A DNA stretch of 64,000 bases, from NCBI RefSeq assembly GCF_000282895.1, contig NZ_ALBQ01000001.1:1-64000 (forward strand), read 5' to 3'. The notes under the pieces were generated by a model that made no database searches, was not told where the DNA came from, and was given only the letters and a program-made list of their open reading frames with translations. The DNA is from Sphingomonas sp. ATCC 31555 (lineage in GTDB: Bacteria > Pseudomonadota > Alphaproteobacteria > Sphingomonadales > Sphingomonadaceae). Below are positions 8,402 to 16,574 of the stretch, in pieces. Position 1 is the first letter of the stretch, and each line of letters starts with the position of its first letter. The position numbers and the translations under genes were made by a program.

Positions 8402-11148
8402 TAGTCCGGCGCGCCATCGAGCCGCACGTCGATGCGGTCGAGCAGGAAGCCGGGATCCATGGCGAAGACCTCGATCCGGTGCGCGCCGGCAGCGAGCTGG
8501 CCCAGCTTGAGCGTGCGTACCGCGCTGTTGGAAAGAACGTTCGCTTTCCATTCGTCGCTGCGGCCGTGAGTCTCATAATCGAGCACGTTGATCGCCCCGC
8601 CATCCACCCGCACGCCGATGCGCAGGCGGTTGGCGGAGGTGAGCGCATGGACCGGCAGGCCGACGATCTTCAGCTCGGCATCGCCCTTGTTGCCGAGCTG
8701 GAAGGGCAGGACGAGCGGAGCGGTGGCATCAGCCCGATCGCTGGAGGGCAGGTCGAGCTTGCTGCGCAGCACCGCGCCGCGTGAGCCTAGTTCGGCGATC
8801 CGCTCCCACGGCGTGCCGGCCAGTTTGAGGTCGGCAGGGGTGAGGGAGAGGATGTGGTTCACCTCCGGCGTCGCGTCCCCCGCCGGGAAGGGCTGGAGGA
8901 CCGGCTCCAGATAAACCATCGTACCGTGGCAGCGTATCTTGCCTGCCGCGATCGCGCCCTTGCCGTCATAGGTCACCGCGACGCGCATCTCGTAGCCGTT
9001 GCTTGCGTCGAGCCGGCCAGAACGCGCGGAGAGCTCGACGCCTTCCAGCCCTTCGACCGTCCAGTCGCTCACCGCGCCCTTGCCATAGACGGTCATGAAC
9101 CGCGTCTCGGCCTTGCCCGGCACGAAAGCGAGGGCGCGAGCATCGGCGCCGCACTGCGCGACCAGGGGGAGATCGATCTTCGGATAAGTTGGCTCGGCGA
9201 ACACCGCGAGCCGGCGCGGCGCCATGTCCATAATACCGCGCCATTTGCCGCCCTTCTGGGCGTTGTATGCCGCGGTGTCGGCGACGATCGCCTGGTGCGC
9301 GGCACGGGCCTGATCGGCGAGCGCATTGGCGCTGGCACGACCCTGACGGGCATAGAGCGCGGCGAGATCGAGTTTGAGGTTGCGCTCGTTGAGCTTGGCC
9401 GCGCCGCGCACCGGGTAGAGCACCAACTGGAAGAAGGCGTCGCGGCGATCGGCGGGCATGCTCGCGCCCAATGCTTCGGCCTTCTCCAGCAGCGCCTGAT
9501 AGCGGGCGATCCGCGCCTGCGCTTCGTCGCCGCCCGAGCGGACATAGTCGGAGATGCGGATCGGCGTCTCGGGCTCGACGGTGCTGAAGCCCATGAACTC
9601 GGGCTTCCGCTCCCAAGCGAGATCGTAATAGTCCATGAGGACGTCGGCGATGGCCGGCCCCTGCGCTCCGAACTGCGCGGTCGCCCAGTCGTAAAGCTGC
9701 GCCCGCACCGGCTTGTTCAGCAGCGTCGCATCGAAGGCGACATCGAGGAAGTAGCTGGCCAGCACTTCGCCGGGCTTGATGTCGCCGACATTGACGACCC
9801 ACAGCTTGCGCGTACCAGTTTGCCAGGCACGGTCGAGCTGTTCGCGGATCAGCCCGGGATGGGTGGTCGCCAGCCACAGATAGTCGTGCGGCCGGCCCCA
9901 ATAGCTGATGTGATAGTAGAGGCCCGAGCCACCTTTCCGCGCCCGTTCGGCGGCGGTGGGCAGTTGGCTCAGATAGCCGTAATTGTCCTCGGGCCAGACG
10001 AGCGTCACGTCCTCAGGCACCTTCAGCCCGCTGCGATAGACGTCTAGCACTTCCTTGTAGAGGGTGAGCACCTGCGGCACCTGCTCCGCCGGCTTGCCCT
10101 GCGCGGTGGCGAGCAGCCCACGCTGCAGGTCGATCGCCTGGGTCGTCGCGGCGAGCGCCTGTTCGGGGCTCTTGGCCCCCTCCAGCGCCGAGTCATGCTT
10201 GCCGCGCAGGCCGATCGTATAAACGTTCTCGAAGCCCTTCACGTCGTCCACGCGGCGGCGCCAATAGTCGACCATGCGCTCGCGATTGGTGAAGAAGTTG
10301 AAGGGGCCCTCGGCCTTCTCGTCCCACTCGCGCACGTTGTTGCGCATCATCGGCTCGGCATGCGAGGTGCCGACGACGATGGCATAGGCCTTGGCCATCT
10401 CGGCATTGCCGGGGATCTGGTAGAAGGGCTTGGTGCTTTCGTGCATCGCCGGCCAGATCAGATTGGCCTTGAGCCGCCACATCAGCTCGAAGACGCGCGC
10501 ATAGGTCTTGGGGCCGATATCGCCTGTCTCGGGCTCATAGGTCTTGGCCGCCCAGGGCTGAAGCCCCCAATCCTCATCGTTGAGGAAGATGCCGCGATAC
10601 TGGACCGAGGGCGCCTCGGACAGCAGCCGGCGGCCGTCGACGACCAGCCGGTCGGCCCGGCGTGGGGTCACGTCCGCCCACCATTCCCAGGCCGAGATGC
10701 CGATCGCGCGGCTAAGGTCGACCGTGCCCCAGATCGCGCCGCGCGGGTCCGATCCCGCGATCAGCAGATAGGATCGCCCGCGATGCTGCCGGGACGGCGC
10801 AAGAACGCGGATATAGCGTTCCCATTGTCCATCCAGCGCGGCGAGATCGATCCTCGCATCGGCCGCAACCTGCCGGACGAGGGCGGAATCCTTCTGGCCG
10901 ATCACAATGCAAAGGCGCTGGCAGGCATCGAGGTCACCGGCCACCACCGGCACCTTGCCCGTGCGCTTGACAATATCGCCTGCAAGCAGATCGCCTGCGC
11001 GCTTCGCCGAGCCGCCATCGTCATGGACGATGGCGGGAACGGTGCGGCCATCGAACAGCACCGCCTCTTGCGCCGATGCGGTGGCGGGAGCCGCCAGCAG
11101 CAGCGGCGCAGCCCAGCCGGCCATGGTCCGCGATCGACGCCCGTTCAT
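8230..11148 (-). CDS. GH115 xylan alpha-1,2-glucuronidase
   Basis: A 972-residue secreted enzyme expected to remove (4-O-methyl)-glucuronic acid side chains from xylan. A signal peptide (AAPLLLAAPATASA) ends near residue 27. GH115 landmarks seen in order are RGIFLNDEDWG, KANLIWPAMHE, VWPEDNYGYL and YYHISYWGRPHDYLW; the C-terminal beta domain ends around GFLLDRIDVRLDG. The ATG at 11148 has a GGAGGG site 5 bases upstream. After PDYYSAPP the frame runs on for about 55 Ser/Arg/Ala-rich residues antisense to the SGNH gene; this tail does not look like GH115 sequence and suggests a lost stop codon or a sequencing indel. The gene pairs functionally with the GH43 xylosidase. Confidence 0.9.
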   Translation of the reverse strand: MNGRRSRTMAGWAAPLLLAAPATASAQEAVLFDGRTVPAIVHDDGGSAKRAGDLLAGDIVKRTGKVPVVAGDLDACQRLCIVIGQKDSALVRQVAADARIDLAALDGQWERYIRVLAPSRQHRGRSYLLIAGSDPRGAIWGTVDLSRAIGISAWEWWADVTPRRADRLVVDGRRLLSEAPSVQYRGIFLNDEDWGLQPWAAKTYEPETGDIGPKTYARVFELMWRLKANLIWPAMHESTKPFYQIPGNAEMAKAYAIVVGTSHAEPMMRNNVREWDEKAEGPFNFFTNRERMVDYWRRRVDDVKGFENVYTIGLRGKHDSALEGAKSPEQALAATTQAIDLQRGLLATAQGKPAEQVPQVLTLYKEVLDVYRSGLKVPEDVTLVWPEDNYGYLSQLPTAAERARKGGSGLYYHISYWGRPHDYLWLATTHPGLIREQLDRAWQTGTRKLWVVNVGDIKPGEVLASYFLDVAFDATLLNKPVRAQLYDWATAQFGAQGPAIADVLMDYYDLAWERKPEFMGFSTVEPETPIRISDYVRSGGDEAQARIARYQALLEKAEALGASMPADRRDAFFQLVLYPVRGAAKLNERNLKLDLAALYARQGRASANALADQARAAHQAIVADTAAYNAQKGGKWRGIMDMAPRRLAVFAEPTYPKIDLPLVAQCGADARALAFVPGKAETRFMTVYGKGAVSDWTVEGLEGVELSARSGRLDASNGYEMRVAVTYDGKGAIAAGKIRCHGTMVYLEPVLQPFPAGDATPEVNHILSLTPADLKLAGTPWERIAELGSRGAVLRSKLDLPSSDRADATAPLVLPFQLGNKGDAELKIVGLPVHALTSANRLRIGVRVDGGAINVLDYETHGRSDEWKANVLSNSAVRTLKLGQLAAGAHRIEVFAMDPGFLLDRIDVRLDGAPDYYSAPPRRGAASSAAAVSRSRRAISGLIPRSSAARSRGPSLRGSCPVIAPNSISASR

Positions 11149-11234
11149 CCCGCCCTCCCCGCTCGTGTCGGTGCCGGGATGTCGCCGGCGCCCGCCTGCG
11201 TCAAGCGGGAGGTATGACAAAAGTCCTCTATTGG

Positions 11235-12728
11235 TCAGGCCGCAACCTTCTCCCGCCCGCAATATTGGTGGAGGAAGGCGCCGTGCGCGGGCAGCTTGGC
11301 GAATTGCGCGGCGATGCCGGCGCGCAAATCCGCCAGCGCCCGCTCCAGATCTGCAGTGGGAATTTCGCCCGGCATCGGATGATGCGCGCGGGGCACCACC
11401 CCCTGCCCCAGCATCACCGCATTCCAGCTATCGACGCGGAACAGATCCTCGCTGCCCTGATAGGCGTTCGCCCCTTCCTCGAACAGCGCGATCCGCGCGG
11501 CCAGGCTGTCTGGAATGGCGCGGGCGGCATGGTCGCGCCAGAAGGGCTCTGGCCTGTCGTTCAGCTTGTAGTGCAGAATGATGAAGTCGCGGATATGTTC
11601 GGCCTCCGCCCGCGCCTGCGCGTTGAAGCGCTGGGCGGCCGCCGTCATGTCGTGGCGCAGCGGGAAGTTCTGCAGCAGGCGCGTGACGGCGATCATCACC
11701 AGATGGATGCTGGTGGATTCGAGCGGCTCGATAAAGCCGCTCGCCAGGCCCAGCGCGACGCAGTTGCGGTTCCAGCTCTTCTTGCGCATCCCCGTGGTGA
11801 AGCGGATCAGCCGCGGATCGAACAGCGCGCGCCCCGGCACCGCCGCAAGCAGCTGTTCGCGCGCCGAATCGTCGTCCAGATAGTCGCTGGCATAGACGAA
11901 ACCATTGCCCATCCGGTGCTGCAGCGGAATGCGCCAGCGCCAGCCCGCCCCATGTGCGATGGCGCGGGTATAGGGCACCGGCGGCTCGGTAGTTTCGGAC
12001 TGGACGGCAAAGGCGCGATCGGTGGGCAGCCAGTGCCGCCAGTCGTCATAGCCGGTTTCCAGCGCGCCTTCGATCAGCAACGCGCGGAAGCCGGTGCAAT
12101 CGATGAAAAGGTCGCCTGCCACCCGCTCGCCGCTTTCCAGCAGCAGCGCGGCGATGTTGCCGCTTTCGCCGTCGCGATCGATACGGGTGATCTGGCCCTC
12201 AACGCGGCGCACCCCCGCCGGCTCGGCCAGCCCGCGCAGGAACGCGGCATAGGCGGTGGCATCGAGATGATAGGCATAGCCGAGCGGGGCCGGATCGCCG
12301 GTGGCGAAGCGGTTGGACAGCGCCGCCTGCGTCTCCAGCGAATAATCGCCATAGTCCCCGCCAAAGCCGCGCGCGCGCGCCTCGAGCCAGAAATGCTGAA
12401 AGTCGGCGAGCGGCAGCGACCGGCCGATCGTGCCAAAGGGGTGGAAGTAGCGCACGCCCTCGCGCAGCCAATGCTCGAACGAGATGCCCAGTTTAAAGCT
12501 GGCATTGGTTTCGCGCATGAACACCGGCTCGCGGATGCCGAGCAGCGCGTGGAAGCTGCGCGCGGGGGGGGTGGTCGATTCGCCCACGCCGACCGTGCCG
12601 ATCGCGTCCGATTCGACCAGCGTGATATCGATCCGCGCGCCGAGATGCCGCACCAGCGCCGCCGCGGCCACCCAGCCAGCGGTACCGCCACCGGCAATCA
12701 CCACCCGAAACTTGTTCTGCTCCGCCAT
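11235..12728 (-). CDS. Flavin-dependent tryptophan-halogenase-like protein
   Basis: A 497-residue member of the flavin-dependent halogenase family. It has the N-terminal FAD-binding motif GGGTAGW (residues 13-19), the family signature WRWRIPL, and a Lys at position 79 in NASFKLGISF, the same number as the catalytic Lys of PrnA. In characterised halogenases that Lys relays hypochlorite to the substrate, so chemistry is plausible. Relatives are often found beside TonB receptors and polysaccharide genes in Caulobacter and sphingomonads without any natural-product cluster, and their substrates are unknown. I chose the ATG at 12728 (MAEQNKF), where the FAD fold begins. The gene is followed, 86 bp on, by GH115 in the same direction. 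Confidence 0.85.
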   Translation of the reverse strand: MAEQNKFRVVIAGGGTAGWVAAAALVRHLGARIDITLVESDAIGTVGVGESTTPPARSFHALLGIREPVFMRETNASFKLGISFEHWLREGVRYFHPFGTIGRSLPLADFQHFWLEARARGFGGDYGDYSLETQAALSNRFATGDPAPLGYAYHLDATAYAAFLRGLAEPAGVRRVEGQITRIDRDGESGNIAALLLESGERVAGDLFIDCTGFRALLIEGALETGYDDWRHWLPTDRAFAVQSETTEPPVPYTRAIAHGAGWRWRIPLQHRMGNGFVYASDYLDDDSAREQLLAAVPGRALFDPRLIRFTTGMRKKSWNRNCVALGLASGFIEPLESTSIHLVMIAVTRLLQNFPLRHDMTAAAQRFNAQARAEAEHIRDFIILHYKLNDRPEPFWRDHAARAIPDSLAARIALFEEGANAYQGSEDLFRVDSWNAVMLGQGVVPRAHHPMPGEIPTADLERALADLRAGIAAQFAKLPAHGAFLHQYCGREKVAA

Positions 12729-12846
12729 CCTCGTTCCCCTGTTCGGTTGCCCGCCGCTTCTGCAGCCGCACGCGCGCCCGTGCTTTGACCTTAAACGACA
12801 AGTGGCTGACAACGCGAGCGGCCTTGTGCAACGGCTAGCGCGGGCT

Positions 12847-13203
12847 ATGAACCTGGCCATGCGCCATATCCTGCTGCTTGACCTGCACGACGATCCCGAG
12901 GCGCTTGCCGCCTATCGCCACTGGCACCGCCCCGGCGGACCGCCCGCGGCGGTCAACCGGTCGATTCGCGAAGCAGGCATCGAATCGATGGAAATCTGGC
13001 AGGCGGGCGACCGGCTGGTAATGGTGATGGAGACCGGCGCCGACTTTGATCCCGACGCCAAACGCGCGCGCGACGCCGCCGATCCCGACGTGCAGGCCTG
13101 GGAACGGTTGATGGACGGCTTCCAGCGCCGCCTGGCCTTCGCGCCCGAGGGCGTGAAATGGGTGCCCACCGAGCGAATCTATTCGCTCGACGAGCAGCCC
13201 TGA
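12847..13203 (+). CDS. L-rhamnose/L-fucose mutarotase family protein
   Basis: A small 118-residue protein of the RhaM/FucU-like dimeric alpha-beta barrel family that interconverts sugar anomers. Family-like segments are LLLDLHDDPEALAAYRHWH, IREAGIESMEIWQAGDRLVMVME and a C-terminal WERLMDGFQ. An alternative ATG lies at 12859. It converges on a zinc alcohol dehydrogenase and a fuconolactonase-like gene, which together would supply the first steps of a non-phosphorylating L-fucose (or similar deoxy-sugar) pathway. Its own strand is opposite to those genes, so it is not in their operon. Confidence 0.75.
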   Translation: MNLAMRHILLLDLHDDPEALAAYRHWHRPGGPPAAVNRSIREAGIESMEIWQAGDRLVMVMETGADFDPDAKRARDAADPDVQAWERLMDGFQRRLAFAPEGVKWVPTERIYSLDEQP

Positions 13204-13217
13204 GGATCCGCGACCGG

Positions 13218-14225
13218 TTACAGCTCCACGATCGCCTTCAGCACCGTATCGGCTTCGGCGATCAGTTCCGGAATACGCTGCGGCACCGTCTCGATGGCGA
13301 GGCTGTGGGTGTGGAGGATGTCGGTCGGGATGTCGCCCGAACGCATCGCCGCAATTACTCGCTGAAAATCGCTAGCCAGCGCGTTGCGGCTGGCAAGCAT
13401 CACGGTTTCTCGCTTGTGGAATTCCGGATCGGCGAAACTAAGCTCGCCGGGGGCCACGCCGACCAGCACAAGCGCACCGCCATGGCCGACGAAGTCGAGG
13501 CTGCGGCGCATTGCCGCGAGCGATCCGGACGCATCGACCACTACGTCGAACATGTCGCCATGGGTGCGCTCCGCCAGCACGCCGGCCAGCGAGTCATCGG
13601 CAACCAGTCCGTCAAAGCCCAGCTTGTCACGCGCGAAGGCAAGGCGCGGCGCGCGCTGATCGACCAGGATCACCTCGAACCCGTCGAGCCGGCCGAACAG
13701 CGCCGATGCGATGCCGATCGGCCCGGCGCCGACCACGAGCATTCGCCCCTCGCCATTCCTGGGCGCGCGCGAGATCGCATGGGCGCCGATCGCGAGGAAT
13801 TCCACCATCGCCGCCTGATCGAGCGTGAGCCCGGCAGCATCGATCACTGCGCGCTCCGGCACCACGAGCAGGTCGCACATCCCGCCATCGCTGTGCACGC
13901 CGAGCACGTTGATGTTGACGCAGGCATTGGGCCGGCCCTTGCGACACGCGATGCAGTGCCCGCAGGCGAGATAGGGGTTGATCGCTACAACGCTGCCGAT
14001 CGCCAGACCGGTACCCTCGCCGAGCGCGACAATCTCGCCTCCCAGTTCGTGGCCCATCACCCGCGGGTAGCTAAGGAACGGATGCCGGCCGGAGAAGATA
14101 TGGTAATCGGTGCCGCACAATCCCACGCGCCGCACGCGGATCAGCACCTCGCCCGGGCCAGGGCTGGGCGCTTCGCGCTGGACTTCGGCAAGCCGGAAGG
14201 GTTCTTGGCAGATGATTGCGCGCAT
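13218..14225 (-). CDS. Zinc-dependent alcohol/sugar dehydrogenase
   Basis: A 335-residue medium-chain dehydrogenase. The catalytic-zinc ligands are in GLCGTDYH and GHELGGE; the structural-zinc cluster is CGHCIACRKGRPNAC; the NAD(P)-binding motif is VVGAGPIGI. The ATG at 14225 begins the conserved fold (MRAIICQEPF). Its partner 75 bp upstream in the same direction is a fuconolactonase-like hydrolase. Likely roles are oxidation of L-fucose to its lactone or of a pathway acid downstream, in the same family as L-galactonate and threonine dehydrogenases. The exact sugar is not determined by sequence. Confidence 0.82.
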   Translation of the reverse strand: MRAIICQEPFRLAEVQREAPSPGPGEVLIRVRRVGLCGTDYHIFSGRHPFLSYPRVMGHELGGEIVALGEGTGLAIGSVVAINPYLACGHCIACRKGRPNACVNINVLGVHSDGGMCDLLVVPERAVIDAAGLTLDQAAMVEFLAIGAHAISRAPRNGEGRMLVVGAGPIGIASALFGRLDGFEVILVDQRAPRLAFARDKLGFDGLVADDSLAGVLAERTHGDMFDVVVDASGSLAAMRRSLDFVGHGGALVLVGVAPGELSFADPEFHKRETVMLASRNALASDFQRVIAAMRSGDIPTDILHTHSLAIETVPQRIPELIAEADTVLKAIVEL

Positions 14226-14300
14226 GATCGGTCTCCTGCCCGTGCCTTGCCACGCAGTTTCGCGCATACGCAAGGGCATTTGCGCTAGTGAAACACTACT

Positions 14301-15131
14301 TTAAACTGGCGTGATTGCATACGCAGCCATCGCGTTACCGCCGAAGATTGCGGGCGCCGCATCGGGGCAGTGGCGCGCGACGAACCGTTCGACGATATCG
14401 AACGTATCGCGATAGCGCCCCGCCAGTATGCAAACCGGCCAATCGGATCCCCAGACCACCCGATCGGTGCCGAACTGGGTGAAGACATGCTCCAGATAAC
14501 GGTCGAAATCGGCGGGCCGCCAAGCGGCGTGATCGGCCTCGGTGATCAGCCCCGATACCTTGCAGAACAGCGTGGGGTGGCGCGCCGCCGCCGCAATCTG
14601 ATCGGCCCAAGGCTGCCACGCCCCGGCACGGATATCGGGCTTGGCGGCATGGTCCAGCACCAGCCGGCCGGATCCGCAGCGATCGAGGAAGCGGGGCAGC
14701 GTCGCCAGCTGTGCGGCATTCACCAGCACGTCATAGGTAAGGCCCTGCGCCAGCACCGCGCGCACCCCGGCGACAAAGGCATCGCCGAGCAGGAAATCGG
14801 CGTCCAACTCGTCCTGCACGACATGGCGATAGCCGAGGATCGCCTGCCCTTCCCGCCGCGCCAGCAGATCGGCAATGTCCGGTGCGCGCAGATCGATCCA
14901 GCCGACCACGCCGGCGATGCGCGGTTGGCGCGCGGCGCAGGCGAGCAGAAAATCGGTTTCGACCTCGCTCTGCCGCGCCTGCACGGCAATGGCGCGATCG
15001 ACGGCCGCGGTCTCCATTGCCGCCGCCAGCGCGTCGGTATCGAAATCGCAGGCGATCGCGCTGTCCGGTTCGATCCAGCCGAACGCGTCCATGGTGTAGG
15101 TCCAGAGGTGGTGGTGAGCATCGATCCGCAT
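14301..15131 (-). CDS. Amidohydrolase family 2 lactonase, L-fuconolactonase-like
   Basis: A 276-residue TIM-barrel hydrolase of the amidohydrolase-2 / PMDC family, starting with the metal-binding MRIDAHHHLW and containing VVGWIDL, HVVQDE and the C-terminal VVWGSDWPV signature. Such enzymes open L-fucono-1,5-lactone or L-rhamnono-lactone. It probably shares a transcript with the zinc dehydrogenase and works with the mutarotase across the way. An in-frame ATG at 15149 would add six residues; neither start has a strong ribosome site. The next enzymes of the pathway (dehydratase, aldolase) are not in the window. Confidence 0.82.
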   Translation of the reverse strand: MRIDAHHHLWTYTMDAFGWIEPDSAIACDFDTDALAAAMETAAVDRAIAVQARQSEVETDFLLACAARQPRIAGVVGWIDLRAPDIADLLARREGQAILGYRHVVQDELDADFLLGDAFVAGVRAVLAQGLTYDVLVNAAQLATLPRFLDRCGSGRLVLDHAAKPDIRAGAWQPWADQIAAAARHPTLFCKVSGLITEADHAAWRPADFDRYLEHVFTQFGTDRVVWGSDWPVCILAGRYRDTFDIVERFVARHCPDAAPAIFGGNAMAAYAITPV

Positions 15132-15302
15132 CGGCCATCGATAGCGCATGCGGCGGGCCGGGAGAATGGGCCGCGCGCCGCCATGCGTTCGTTGGCCGCG
15201 CCCCCTGCGACTTTCCCAAAATTATTTGTTCGCAAGGATTTGCAACCCCGACGCACTTGCCCGGTTGTCTTGCCTGAACCCTGCCCGATATGGAGACGGA
15301 AC

Positions 15303-16562
15303 ATGCCCCCAGCTGCGCGTGCTGCAATTCGCGACGGCCGCGCCGCGCACCGCCCCCGGCTGGCGGTGATCACCGGCGCATCGAGCGGGATCGGGCTGGC
15401 GACCGCAGAGCTTCTCGCCGCCCGCGGCTGGCGGCTGGTGCTGGCCGCGCGCGACGCCGATGCGCTGCAGGCTGTGGCCGAACGCTTGCGCGGCACGGCG
15501 GCGGGCGTGCACGTGATCGCCACCGATGTGGGCAATGCAACGGCGGTGCAGGCGCTGGCGCAAGCCGCCCTGGGCTTGGGCGGCGCGATCGACCTGTGGT
15601 TCGCCAATGTCGGCATCGGCGCGGTCGGGCGGTTCGAGCAGGTGCCGGTCGACGCGCACGAGCAGGTGCTGCGATCCAACCTAATCGGCCATCTCTACGA
15701 AGCCCATGCGGTGCTGCCGATCTTCCTCGATCAGCGCCATGGCATTTTCGTCAACATGATCTCGATGATCGGCTTCACGGCGGCACCGCTGGGGGCGGCC
15801 TATTCCGCCAGCAAGTTCGGGCTGATCGGCCTGTCGAAATCGCTGCGGGCGGAGCTGACCGCCTACGCCGACATTCACATCTGCGACGTCTATCCGGCAC
15901 TGGTCGACACGCCCGCGCTGGCGCACGCCGCCAACTATACCGGCAAGAAGATCCGCCCGCCAACGCCGATGCTGGATCCGCGACGCGTAGCAGCGGCGGT
16001 TGCGCGGCTGGCGGACCATCCCCGCCCCACCACCCTGGTCGGCGCGCAGACATGGGCGGCGCGGATAGGGCATGCGCTCGCACCCGGCTTGAGTCTGGCG
16101 CTGATCGATCGCTGGTTCGAAAGCTATTTCGCCGGTGCGGAACGAGTGGCGACCACGTCGGGCAATCTCTTCCAGCCGCCAGGCGACGAGAGCCGTGTCG
16201 ATGGTGGTTTCCGGCGCCCGGTCCGCCGCCGCCTTCCCCTATTGCTCGCCGCCGGGGCCGTCGGCGCTATTGGCGCGGCCGTCCTGCTGCGCCAGCGCCG
16301 CGTAGTGGGCAGCGATCCATCCACCGCTAAGGAATTTCCGATGACCGAGAATCCCTCCCACGAACGCAAGGACGACGAACAGCGCACCCATGCGGTCGAT
16401 GCCCAGCAGCCGCTGCCGCGCGAGGGCCGTGTAGATGCGCTGGCTGGGCCGCAGCCGGACGGCATCCCGATGACCGGCGAGGAAGACCCGCTGGTGGAAG
16501 TGGAGCAGTTCAGCGACGCGGTACGCTGCTTTTCGGCGAGCGAGCGGGGCAAGGACGGATAG
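15303..16562 (+). CDS. SDR-family oxidoreductase with membrane-anchored C-terminal extension
   Basis: A 419-residue protein. Residues about 20-250 are a short-chain dehydrogenase: cofactor motif TGASSGIG, the usual NAG replaced by NVG, catalytic Ser in NMISMIGF and YSASK. Normal SDRs end near 250-330 residues; here a further segment carries one hydrophobic helix (RRLPLLLAAGAVGAIGAAVLL) and then about 75 polar residues ending in VRCFSASERGKDG. The ATG at 15303 lies in the gap behind the divergent lactonase. The substrate is unknown. The tail begins at an internal ATG (MTENPSHERK), so an independent small protein or an old gene fusion is possible. Confidence 0.75.
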   Translation: MPPAARAAIRDGRAAHRPRLAVITGASSGIGLATAELLAARGWRLVLAARDADALQAVAERLRGTAAGVHVIATDVGNATAVQALAQAALGLGGAIDLWFANVGIGAVGRFEQVPVDAHEQVLRSNLIGHLYEAHAVLPIFLDQRHGIFVNMISMIGFTAAPLGAAYSASKFGLIGLSKSLRAELTAYADIHICDVYPALVDTPALAHAANYTGKKIRPPTPMLDPRRVAAAVARLADHPRPTTLVGAQTWAARIGHALAPGLSLALIDRWFESYFAGAERVATTSGNLFQPPGDESRVDGGFRRPVRRRLPLLLAAGAVGAIGAAVLLRQRRVVGSDPSTAKEFPMTENPSHERKDDEQRTHAVDAQQPLPREGRVDALAGPQPDGIPMTGEEDPLVEVEQFSDAVRCFSASERGKDG

Positions 16563-16574
16563 GGTTCCGTCCCG

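Noticed and set aside
11235..12728. Halogenase-like gene as part of the borosin pathway
   Set aside because: It lies about 18 kb away among carbohydrate genes, with no link to the operon.
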